This document shows positions 26,369-34,710 of a stretch of DNA of 64,000 bases, piece by piece. The number at the start of each line of letters is the position of its first letter. The first letter of the stretch is position 1. The translations under genes were made by a program, and so were the position numbers. A model generated the notes under the pieces. It was given only the letters and a program-made list of their open reading frames with translations. It was not told where the DNA came from and ran no database searches. The DNA is from Kriegella aquimaris (GTDB lineage: Bacteria > Bacteroidota > Bacteroidia > Flavobacteriales > Flavobacteriaceae): contig NZ_FNGV01000019.1 of the NCBI RefSeq assembly GCF_900103215.1, positions 1 through 64,000 of the forward strand, written 5' to 3'.

Positions 26369-27894
26369 TTATCGAGAGGCACCGATTACCTTAACGGGTT
26401 TTCCCTCCAAGCCACTTGTACGTGCTTTCTGTTCCACAAAATAAGGTTGAAACGTATAGGAAGAGTTCGGGTCCCATGCCTTGTTAATTTGGGGCAAATG
26501 CTTTTTCAAAGCCTGTTTTTCATCCTGATAATCATGATTATATGCTTGGTTTGTAAATTCGTTCGGATCGTTGCGATGATCGTAAAATTCTTCCTTGCCG
26601 TCTTCGTATTTAATATATCGAAAGCGATCTGATTTCACCGCATGATTGTTCATTCCGAAGGTTGTGATCGCCACCGAGGGTTCTTCATCGATTCGGCCCG
26701 TCATTATTGGCACCAAACTTTTGCCTTCGTTTCTTTCGTAAGCCGGAAGCCCGCATAATTCCAGCAATGTGGGGTAAATGGAAAGCATCTCTACCGGTTT
26801 CCCAATGATTTTTCCCTTCGGGAGTCCAGGAGCGGAAAAGAAGAGCGGTGCCTTGGTTGCCGTGTTCCAAAGCGCATGCTTGGCAAAAGTGCCCTTTTCA
26901 CCTAAACGATAGCCATGATCCGACCATAATACAATGACCGTATTGTTCACATACTCACTGTTTTCAAGGGCATCCAACAGACGACCGATTTCATGGTCCA
27001 CAAAACTGATACACGCCAAATAAGCCTGAATAATTTTTGGCCATTCCCCACTTTTAATGGCCCACTCCGTGGAGGGCATCATGGGCAGATCATTTATTTT
27101 TAAGGCAACGGGAGGTACGTCGTTCAAATCACCGCTAAGATACGGCCTTGTTTTGATGCTGTCTAAAGGGTGCAGGTCAAACCATTTTTGGGGTACGTAC
27201 AAGGGTACATGAACACGTAAAAAACCGATGCCCATAAAGAACGGTTTGTCGTAGGTCTTGTTCAATCGCTCAGCAACCCAATCAACCGATCTGTGGTCGG
27301 GCATTAAGGAATCGGCCTCGGGAAAAGCGCCCCAATCGGTGCTTGTACGACCATATCTTTTTCTGTCGGAGGAGCCATAACCGTCCCAAACAAAACGTTC
27401 AGGCGGGTAAGGGCCAAACCCCTTTTCCCTGCCGCCCGATTCGTCGAAAACACCATCGGGGGGGCATGGTCATGGAACAACTTGCCAATGCCCATGGTAT
27501 GGTAACCATTCGTTTTAAAATATTCCGGGAGCATCACGATGTCTTTGGTCGCAGGGTTTTCGGAACGTATTTTGTTGTCGTCGATCATACCATAAATACC
27601 CGTGGTCGATGGACGCAGACCTGTCATTAACGACGCTCTTGAGGGCCCGCACAACGGTGCTTGGCAATGGGCATCGGAAAACACGACTCCCCTGGCGGCC
27701 AACCTGTCAAGATTAGGAGTTGTTGTGTTGGAATAACTATCCAAAACCCCTAACATATTGTTCAGGTCATCAACAGCAATAAACAATACATTGGGGTGTT
27801 CTTTTTTTGTGGTGTCAACAGTCTTATTTTGCTCTTTGCAGGAACTTAAAAAAAATAGCCCCAGCGCAAAAATTAAATAAGTTAGATTTTTCAT
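26369..27894 (-). pseudogene. S1_7-like sulfatase, frameshifted at a G7 tract
   Basis: Two frames make one sulfatase of about 508 residues. The first (start 27894) has a lipoprotein signal (FFLSSCKEQ), the metal site VLFIAVDDLNN, the formylglycine motif CGPSRASLMTG and GKLFHDHAPP. At a run of seven G (27458-27464 on the plus strand) the frame shifts. The next frame continues DGVFDESGGREKGFGPYPPERFVW and SLMPDHRSVDWVAERLN, then the metal-binding VLWSDHGYRLGEKGTF and the C-terminal subdomain, to 26369. The order matches iduronate-2-sulfatase-like enzymes (SulfAtlas S1_7). One base in a homopolymer explains the break: a sequencing error, slippage-based phase variation or recent inactivation. The 3' frame alone (from 27304) lacks the active Cys. 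Confidence 0.88.
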
Positions 27895-27919
27895 TAGAAT
27901 GAATTTTTATAAGGTTCCG

Positions 27920-29833
27920 CTAAACGACTTCTATGGTTATTTCCACCTCCTTATTTTCTTCAAAATAGGCTATAATGGGTACGGCCTCTGCCCCGGGCAC
28001 CATATTAAAGAGTCTTTCTTTAGGAATTTCCTTTATTTTCAAAGAAACATTTGCCTTAATGGATACCAAACCTTCCGGTTTTTGGATGGTTATTTGGTTC
28101 GGTTCGGGATGTGTCACTTTCTCTCCCGTGGGTGATATAACAGGAAGTACAAAAGCCGTTTGTTTCTTTATCGGTTGGGGAGTTTTAGCCGTAATTCGAA
28201 GTTTATCCTTTGAACATGTATAGGAAAGTTCAAAGTCCGATGCGGTTTCCGTTACAACTTCATTTGATTCATTTTTAAGCTGTGCTTTGGCCATTATTTG
28301 AATTTCGCCCTGGCTATCCGCAGAATTCATTATTGCCGCCCGATCAAATATATTCGAATACCAAACATCGTTCTTAAAAGTTTCCACCCGCGGGGTAAAT
28401 GCAAAATCTTCCCCTGGGTTGGGTTGCTGATTGTAGGGCTCGACCAATTTGTACACGGCCATGCTTGCCGCACATAATAGACCTGCCCTGTTGTGGTATA
28501 GAACTGAAGGAGCCCCGCCGGTTGCCTGTCTGTAATCTCCATCTTTATAGATGGCGTCATAGGTCGTAACCGTTCCACGCCAATCACCACGGGCAAAAAG
28601 TGTAGTATCTAAATCGGAAAAATGTTTTAAGCCATCTGCGGTGGCCCTAGGCAATTGGGCGGATAAATTGATTTCCGGAAGATGGTCCCAACTGTCTAGT
28701 ATTACGGCAAGATTTTTAGAATGGGCAAAGGTATGGTGAACGCAGGGTTTTATGCCATGTGACAAGTAATGGATGCCTCCGTGCAGGAGACCGTCGGCCG
28801 TGCAACGTTGTAGTAGTTCGGTGCTTTTTACCGCCGCGGTACCCAATGCAGGATTGGTATGCGCCATCATCGCGAACGCGGGTTGACAGCCATCTGTCGT
28901 ACGGCTTCCCCAATAGCTCCATTTAAACTGTCGGGTTCCCCAGCTATTGTCCCAACCTCCATCGGGTAACATAAATTCTAGGTGGCTGTTCAATGATTTT
29001 GTCAACAGCTCCAACAGATCTTCATCGTTTTCTTGCAAGGCATAAAGCACTAGACCATTTAGGGATTCCTCTACGTTATAACCCAAATCAACACCATGTA
29101 GGCCCTTGTCACTTAACTTATCGGCCGTGGGCTTAACTTCACCAAAGAGCAGATAATTTGGTCTGGTAAAATAAGCTTTTACATCTTCCGCAAGTTCTTT
29201 ACTGCGGGCCATATAGGTTTCATTTTGGAGCACCCTGCCTATAAGATTTAATCCATACACCGCCGTTGCCCCGTAGTTAATGTTGGTAAATGCAATCGTA
29301 AATTTCTCGTAGATGAACTCAGCTGCCCTGCTTAAACGTTCCGTCCATCTTTCACGACGCCCATTGTCTAGAAGGTCCCCGTGGTAATGAAGTGTTTCCG
29401 CCAAGGCTATGGCACCAAATATGGTAATACCGTTCCAAGATTTTGGGTCAAGGGTGTTTGACCAACTACCATCGGGCAAGCTTACGTTCTTTTCCCATTC
29501 AAAAACAGCGATTCCGGCATCTAGATATTTCTTTTCGCCGGTCGCCTTGGCCATATGGAAGAACGGATACACGGCGTCCATACAACGGCCATGTACTACA
29601 TCACACGCAGGACATTTTAAAAGGCCATGCAGCTTGGGGTTCTCGGGTTCGATTACTTGAACTCTGATCATACCGTCACACCAGTCTTTTAATAAGTCTT
29701 GCGTAAGTTTTTTAAACGCTAAAGAATGTTCTCGGGTTAGGTTATCGGAACATGAATTGAACCATGGCCCTAGCGAAAGCGTAAGCCCGGCACTTCCTAG
29801 GGTAGAGAGTTGTAAAAATTCCTTCCGTTTCAT
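27920..29833 (-). CDS. Secreted toroid-like protein, candidate polysaccharide lyase
   Basis: The 637-residue protein has an N-terminal KRKEFLQLSTLGSAGLTLSLGP signal that ends in a possible lipobox (WFNSC). The first 400 residues look like an all-helical toroid, with repeated helix-turn units holding W/Y/G-rich loops: LLKCPACDVVHGRCMDAVYPFF, LPDGSWSNTLDPKSWNG, FMLPDGGWDNSWGTRQFKWS and CVHHTFAHSKNLA. The last part (about 480-637) is a beta domain. This is the layout of (alpha/alpha)-toroid polysaccharide lyases and related heparinase-like enzymes. I cannot name the family. It is followed by a sulfatase and preceded by a GH105 gene 35 bases away, in one leftward operon. GH105 needs lyase products and no other lyase is seen in the locus. 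Confidence 0.6.
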   Translation of the reverse strand: MKRKEFLQLSTLGSAGLTLSLGPWFNSCSDNLTREHSLAFKKLTQDLLKDWCDGMIRVQVIEPENPKLHGLLKCPACDVVHGRCMDAVYPFFHMAKATGEKKYLDAGIAVFEWEKNVSLPDGSWSNTLDPKSWNGITIFGAIALAETLHYHGDLLDNGRRERWTERLSRAAEFIYEKFTIAFTNINYGATAVYGLNLIGRVLQNETYMARSKELAEDVKAYFTRPNYLLFGEVKPTADKLSDKGLHGVDLGYNVEESLNGLVLYALQENDEDLLELLTKSLNSHLEFMLPDGGWDNSWGTRQFKWSYWGSRTTDGCQPAFAMMAHTNPALGTAAVKSTELLQRCTADGLLHGGIHYLSHGIKPCVHHTFAHSKNLAVILDSWDHLPEINLSAQLPRATADGLKHFSDLDTTLFARGDWRGTVTTYDAIYKDGDYRQATGGAPSVLYHNRAGLLCAASMAVYKLVEPYNQQPNPGEDFAFTPRVETFKNDVWYSNIFDRAAIMNSADSQGEIQIMAKAQLKNESNEVVTETASDFELSYTCSKDKLRITAKTPQPIKKQTAFVLPVISPTGEKVTHPEPNQITIQKPEGLVSIKANVSLKIKEIPKERLFNMVPGAEAVPIIAYFEENKEVEITIEVV

Positions 29834-29867
29834 ATGTTACCGGTTTACCTGATATTCGTACTCCCTT

Positions 29868-30971
29868 TTAATTAGCCCCGACCATCTTGTAGATTTCCGA
29901 CCCTGCGCTCAAAAATGCGCCGGTTCCGTAGACCTCGGTTTTATTGGCACTTGCATTCCCCGGAGCGGCACCGATCGGTTGCACATACCCTAACATGCCA
30001 TCTTCGTTTACGTAACCTGTCATTGCTTTCCAACCGCTTTGCACTGCTTTCTTGAACTTCGGGCCATTCAAGATACCTCGGTTGATTCCCCAGGCAAGGC
30101 CGTAGATAAAAAATGAAGAACCGCTGGTCTCAGGAGTTGGGTAGAACTCTTTGCCCAAAAGGCTCATGGCCCAATGCCCCTCAGGTGTTTGCAGCTCTAT
30201 GAGCCTATCTGCCATTTTTTTATAGATGTCAAGAAAGTAACTATATTCGCTGGTTTCCGGTTTCAGATTGGATAGAATATCTGCCAATCCGGCAAAGACC
30301 CAGCCATTTCCCCGGCCCCAAAAGATTTTGGTCCCTTTATCCAGCTTGCCTTTAAACCTTTCGTCCCTATAGTATAAATGCTCTTCGGTATCAAACAAGA
30401 ATTCGGTGGTAGCCTTGTATTCATCGAGCATGAAGTCTAAATATTTCTGCTCCCCTGTTATGCTATACAGATCTGCCCAGACGGGGGGCGACATAAAAAG
30501 GGCATCGCACCAATTCCATCGATCTTGATGGTACGGGGTAGCCCAGTTCAATTTGGTATTGGCGGGATGATGCAGTATATAATTGAACTGTTCTATAGTA
30601 GGCTCCAACATCTCTTTTTGATTATATTTTCCGTATAATGCAGCATACATGCGACCTACCGCATGGTCGTCGGCATGGTATTTTCGCTCGTGCAGTTGCC
30701 AGTTATTTTGGTCGCCGATTCCCTTTAACCAATTATAATAGGTGTCATTATCGGCCATTTCGGCCCATTTGGCCATGCCAACATAAAGCGCGGCATTCGT
30801 CCAATGTAATGCATGATGGGGCTTGTCGTTGCTGTAAGCGTCATTGATATGCATTATCTGCCAATCGGCAACCTTTTTCATTATATTTTTCACCTCGTTG
30901 GGCTTGATATCTTGTGTATAAGACAAATGAATAGATAAAACTGAAATAAACAGTAAGTGAATCGTTTTCAT
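29868..30971 (-). CDS. Unsaturated uronyl hydrolase, GH105
   Basis: The 367-residue exported enzyme (signal MKTIHLLFISVLSIHLSYTQ) has the GH105/GH88 hallmarks: HADDHAVGRMYAALY, NWCDALFMSPPVWA with the catalytic Asp, KIFWGRGNGWVFAGLAD, and ETSGSSFFIYGLAWGINRG, all in an (alpha/alpha)6 barrel. The family removes delta-4,5-unsaturated glucuronic or galacturonic acid from the end of oligosaccharides made by polysaccharide lyases, often when linked to rhamnose (rhamnogalacturonan, ulvan). It is the first gene of the leftward set GH105 - candidate lyase - sulfatase, so the promoter should lie in 30972-31221. Confidence 0.94.
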   Translation of the reverse strand: MKTIHLLFISVLSIHLSYTQDIKPNEVKNIMKKVADWQIMHINDAYSNDKPHHALHWTNAALYVGMAKWAEMADNDTYYNWLKGIGDQNNWQLHERKYHADDHAVGRMYAALYGKYNQKEMLEPTIEQFNYILHHPANTKLNWATPYHQDRWNWCDALFMSPPVWADLYSITGEQKYLDFMLDEYKATTEFLFDTEEHLYYRDERFKGKLDKGTKIFWGRGNGWVFAGLADILSNLKPETSEYSYFLDIYKKMADRLIELQTPEGHWAMSLLGKEFYPTPETSGSSFFIYGLAWGINRGILNGPKFKKAVQSGWKAMTGYVNEDGMLGYVQPIGAAPGNASANKTEVYGTGAFLSAGSEIYKMVGAN

Positions 30972-31221
30972 AAAAAAAGTTTAGGAATTTATTTTTCTAA
31001 AATCAAAATAGAACCTTTTATTCCGTTAGGAATGAATCTATGGAAACAACAATGTTAATGGAATTTTTCTGGATTGGTATCCTGTTCTGTCCTGTGAACA
31101 CTACACGTTAAAGATGTTTTTAACTACTCAAGTTATCTCATTCAAAACCATACAAACGTGTTTTTTCAGGAATGCCAAATTTGGATTTTGGACTTGCAGC
31201 ACTAAATGAAGTTTCGCTCGA

Positions 31222-32313
31222 TTACATATTGATTTCATATCGCGTACTCCGACCTCCTCCTGTAGGTTTAAAGATACCTTTCTCGACTAAATCCTGTAAA
31301 TCCCTGGTTGCAGTGGCTTTTGATGCACTGGTTAAAGAAAGGTATTTTCTGGCATTCATGCCTCCTTCAAAACCTTTGTGGCCTTCATCCAACATTCTAC
31401 GAACTACTTTTTGCTGTCTCTCATTCAGAACATCCTTATGTTGGTCAAAAAACTTGGTTTTTTTTAATGTGAATTCAATTTCTTGCTCGGCATCGATTTG
31501 AGTCTCTAAAACGGTTTTGACAAAGTAGTTTATCCAATCGGTGATTTCATTGGAACGTTGAGCAGCTTTTAGGGCTTCGTAATACCTGTTTTTATTCCCT
31601 TCAATGGATTTGGACAAACTGAACAAAACCGGCCGACCGATGCTTTGTGAAAGCGCTTTTTCGGCTATTACACGGCCAATCCTTCCATTTCCATCTTCGA
31701 AAGGATGTATGGATTCAAAATAGAGATGGGCGATGGCAGCACTTATGATCGGCTTTTTAATTTTCTTTTCAGAAGCATTGAACCACATAATGAAATTAAC
31801 CATTTCGGAAGAAACAGTATTTGAAGGTGGGGCTTCAAAATGGACGACCTCTCTGCCCATTGCTCCAGAGACAATCTGCATAGGTTCATCATGCGAACGC
31901 CATTGACCTACTTGAATGCCATGACTTCCCCTCATTAGCATTGAATGCCAATCAAACAAGGTCTTAGCTGTCAAAGGTTTTGAGAAATCATTTCGAACGG
32001 CCAACATCAGTTCCGCAATACCTTCCGCTCTTTTGTCTTTAGTCAGCGGAAGATTGGGTTGAATACCTAAATTTCTTTTGATGGAAGACATCACATCATT
32101 ACGGCTCAAATACTCCCCTTCAATTTCTGAGGTTTTGATAGCTTCTGAAACCATTAAGTTTATCATGGTTTCTGTTTGCTCAGTTTCTGAAAGTCCTTCC
32201 AATACTCCACCAATGCGCCCAGTACGCTGGGCAAAATCAAAGAGTAAATCTTCAATAGCATCGGTTTGGTATTGAAAATTAGGCCAGTCTTTTTGTTGCC
32301 AGTTGTATTTCAT
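31222..32313 (-). CDS. Fic domain protein with N-terminal inhibitory motif
   Basis: The 363-residue protein has the Fic active site HPFEDGNGRIGR (about 201-212), which transfers AMP or another nucleotide moiety to target proteins. The N-terminal domain (YNWQQKDWPNFQYQ, DUF4172-like) contains TSEIEG at about residue 59, the [S/T]xxxE[G/N] inhibitory helix whose Glu blocks ATP binding in class II Fic proteins. The C-terminus (about 280-363) looks like a winged helix (LNERQQKVVRRMLDEG...LSLTSASKATATRDLQDLVEKGIF), common in self-regulating Fic proteins. It is not linked to the PUL by function. It belongs to the accessory genes at the right end of island A. The targets are unknown. Confidence 0.93.
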   Translation of the reverse strand: MKYNWQQKDWPNFQYQTDAIEDLLFDFAQRTGRIGGVLEGLSETEQTETMINLMVSEAIKTSEIEGEYLSRNDVMSSIKRNLGIQPNLPLTKDKRAEGIAELMLAVRNDFSKPLTAKTLFDWHSMLMRGSHGIQVGQWRSHDEPMQIVSGAMGREVVHFEAPPSNTVSSEMVNFIMWFNASEKKIKKPIISAAIAHLYFESIHPFEDGNGRIGRVIAEKALSQSIGRPVLFSLSKSIEGNKNRYYEALKAAQRSNEITDWINYFVKTVLETQIDAEQEIEFTLKKTKFFDQHKDVLNERQQKVVRRMLDEGHKGFEGGMNARKYLSLTSASKATATRDLQDLVEKGIFKPTGGGRSTRYEINM

Positions 32314-32488
32314 GAGCCGATTAGATATTTTATTCGGCTCAAAAATAGTAAAAATATGAGTTGATTAATAAATTTATTTGGCTCAGGATTCGGCTTGAGC
32401 TAAATTCATGACTTACAATGGATATTTTAAAGAAAGAAAAATCTACAACTATTCTCTATTTTTAACATAGTTTAAAAATATAAAAAGT

Positions 32489-34294
32489 ATGAACTCCAAT
32501 GAAGCAAAAGGTAATACTGAAGACTCTAACGGTTTAGAACAAAAATTTAAAAAATCTGAAGAGAAGAATATTTTTCTCGAAGAAAAAAATCAGATTTTAG
32601 CTGATGCCATTAAACAAAATACTCAGGTAAACGAGAGAATCAGGGATTTGGAAAAATCATTAGTCAAAAAGAAAAAAAATACTTGGTCTAAAGCCTATAA
32701 AGTATTTTTGGATATAGGAACTTTTTCCACTGCTGTCATCGTAGGTGTTTTTATTTTTAGGCAAACAGGTATCATGGGATCACAAACTGCCATTTTCGAA
32801 AAGCAAACGAAATTGTTAGAAAGTCAGGAAGGACTTATTAGAAACCAAAATGAACTTTTCCGATTGCAAAATCAAAAGTTCGATAAGCAAAATGAACTAT
32901 TTGGAAATCAAAACGATTTGGTAATCAGCCAGAACGATTTGGTAGCTATTCAAAATGAAAAAACAGAGCATCAAAATAGATTGGTAGATGCACAGAATCA
33001 ATTGTTTGATTATCAGAATAAAAGAATTGATCAGCAAACAAATCTGCAGGAAGCTGAAAGGCGAAGTTCATTGATATTCCTATTCAATAATGTGTTAGAT
33101 AAGATTGATGATGAGTTGAAAAATACATTGAATGCATCTCGAATTCTAAGTCCTCAACTTATAGGTAGGATAGTCTCTTTGAGCCAAGCGTTGAAACCTT
33201 ACAAATATCTTCAAAACGATACAATAATAAATAATGCCGTTAGTCCAGAGCGAGGACAATTATTGTTGTCTTTAATTAACTCGAAAATAAATAAAGTCTC
33301 ACTAGCCGAAATAATTAGCAAAGCTAATTTTAAGAATAGTGAAATTTTAGGTGGCTATTTCAAAAGTGCAGATTTAAAAAACATTAATCTTACCAATTCT
33401 GTTTTAGATGGGTCAAATTTTGTGGGAGTTAATTTTAGTGGTGCGAAATTAGTAGGTGCGAGTCTAAAAAATGCAAATCTTAATCAAGCCAATTTTGAGG
33501 AAGCAAATTTATCTTTTGCGATTTTAAAAGGAATCAAGTGTGATTATGCCAGATTTATTAAAGTGAATTTGGTAAATACCGATTTTTCAGAATCAAAGGG
33601 TAAGTCGGTTCTGTTTGAAGAAGTAAACTTAAAGAACACCAAATTTCACAATTCGAGTCTAAAGAATTGTAAATTTAAAAATAAATGGAGAATAAGGTTG
33701 TTCTATGGGCAAGAAGAAGATTATCCTACTTCGGGGCAAGGAGAGGGTTTTATGCACTATGTAGGTACTACTAGTGATAAAATTCCTAAAGAGGGTACTT
33801 TCAATTTGATAGTAGGAAGGGCGAGACGCTACAACGCAATAGAGGGTGATAATATTACGAAGTTGATCCATAAGCTAATTTTCTATTCGTCAGCAACAAC
33901 AATTAATTTAGGTGCGACTTACACATGGGAAATTGAAAATTGCGATTTTTTCGGCGCAGATCTTACAGATGCATCATTTGAAAATTATGTTTTTTCTAAT
34001 TCAAAATTTCAAGAATCTGTTTTGTATAATATAAGTTTTTCTAACATAGCGATTCAAAATACCTATTTTGATCGAGCTCGAATAAATAAACGTAGTTATG
34101 AAAACAATTTTAATGCCAATCAAGTACCTATAGGCCCACCTTCTTCATATTATAAACTAGTTTACGATGATGTCCAAGAGAAGGAAATTATAGAAAATAG
34201 TAAATTATTCAAAAATGATGAAATGTTAAACAAAAGGTTTGAAGGAATTAGAGAGAAATATCATTATTTGACCTTGATTAAGGAATATGACTAA
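32489..34294 (+). CDS. Membrane-anchored protein: QN-heptad coiled coil plus pentapeptide repeats
   Basis: The 601-residue protein has a charged coiled coil (about 15-60), one membrane span (about 72-90), then thirteen consecutive seven-residue units (residues 98-188) with Gln at position 2 in every unit and mostly Asn at position 3 (for example NQNELFR, KQNELFG, SQNDLVA). This is a very regular coiled coil. A helical linker precedes pentapeptide repeats at about 285-390 (ADLKN, INLTN, ANLNQ, ANFEE). An inserted region (about 395-470, with FYGQEEDYPTSGQG) interrupts them, then more repeats follow (FFGADLTDASFEN). I do not know the family. The layout suggests a membrane-tethered binding or scaffold protein. 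It is the last gene of island A, 22 bases before the conserved end sequence. Confidence 0.8.
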   Translation: MNSNEAKGNTEDSNGLEQKFKKSEEKNIFLEEKNQILADAIKQNTQVNERIRDLEKSLVKKKKNTWSKAYKVFLDIGTFSTAVIVGVFIFRQTGIMGSQTAIFEKQTKLLESQEGLIRNQNELFRLQNQKFDKQNELFGNQNDLVISQNDLVAIQNEKTEHQNRLVDAQNQLFDYQNKRIDQQTNLQEAERRSSLIFLFNNVLDKIDDELKNTLNASRILSPQLIGRIVSLSQALKPYKYLQNDTIINNAVSPERGQLLLSLINSKINKVSLAEIISKANFKNSEILGGYFKSADLKNINLTNSVLDGSNFVGVNFSGAKLVGASLKNANLNQANFEEANLSFAILKGIKCDYARFIKVNLVNTDFSESKGKSVLFEEVNLKNTKFHNSSLKNCKFKNKWRIRLFYGQEEDYPTSGQGEGFMHYVGTTSDKIPKEGTFNLIVGRARRYNAIEGDNITKLIHKLIFYSSATTINLGATYTWEIENCDFFGADLTDASFENYVFSNSKFQESVLYNISFSNIAIQNTYFDRARINKRSYENNFNANQVPIGPPSSYYKLVYDDVQEKEIIENSKLFKNDEMLNKRFEGIREKYHYLTLIKEYD

Positions 34295-34316
34295 TTCATT
34301 GTTAAATTTATGTTAA

Positions 34317-34410
34317 AAAGTGAGCCTTGCGGTGCCCCAAAAAAGCGAGACTTTGGTAGGCCCTTAAAACAGGATGTTTTTATGAAAAATTCGAGTCCCG
34401 TCCGGACCGC
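34317..34410 (+). repeat. Right end of island A and attachment site B
   Basis: The segment GAGCCTTGCGGTGCC ... GGTAGGCCCTTAAAACAGG ... GAAAAATT leads into a tRNA-Asp 3' end (T loop to discriminator, 34390-34409). The same arrangement with about 80 percent identity is at 42208-42300. It therefore marks the integrase-distal end of this element family. Directly after it the left-end sequence starts again (TAGGAGAAATCC), so this is the junction of two tandem elements. Confidence 0.82.
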
Positions 34411-34520
34411 TAGGAGAAATCCAAAATAGCTCAAAAGCCTTTAAATCATTTATTTAAAGGCTTTTTTATTTTTCCATGATACCAAATAAAGCTACTTGAA
34501 ACCACATATAAGGTGCCCAA
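34411..34520 (+). repeat. Left terminal sequence of island B, with terminator hairpin
   Basis: This repeats 5383-5497 with a few substitutions and contains a perfect 14-bp stem (34433-34446/34452-34465) followed by T. At ATATAAGGTGC the match ends and jumps about 400 bases ahead into integrase coding sequence, so a deletion joined the island end to the middle of its integrase gene. Confidence 0.8.
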
Positions 34521-34667
34521 GCCATTGCCGACATTTATCTGGGAAAGCGGAAAAAGCAATGGATGTTATTGGAAATCTTTAAAAACCACAACGATGAAAT
34601 GGCGAGTTTGGTGGGAAAGGAGTATTCATCTGGAACTCTACAGCGATATAAAACGGCATATAATTAA
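34521..34667 (+). pseudogene. Internal fragment of island B integrase
   Basis: The plus strand encodes AIADIYLGKRKKQWMLLEIF followed by KNHNDEMASLVGKEYSSGT and ends YKTAYN-stop. It matches residues about 93-139 of the island A integrase (gene 5624-6871) nearly perfectly. Both the N-terminal arm and the whole catalytic domain are gone. The island can no longer excise by itself. A related integrase, such as the one of island A, could still act on its ends. Confidence 0.85.
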
Positions 34668-34710
34668 ATTATCTAGTGTATAATAAACTTAGTAAATTGA
34701 ACGGTTTTTG

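Noticed and set aside
26198-26632. 144-residue rightward frame
   Set aside because: It is mostly antisense to the sulfatase C-terminus and crosses the inverted repeat; no independent coding character.
27304-27894. Independent short sulfatase plus a second independent gene 26369-27304
   Set aside because: The reading frames join precisely at a G7 tract into one normal-length sulfatase; each half alone lacks essential parts.
32800-33060. Tandem DNA repeat or CRISPR-like array
   Set aside because: The periodicity of 21 bases comes from the QN heptads of the encoded protein; there are no spacers or exact DNA repeats.
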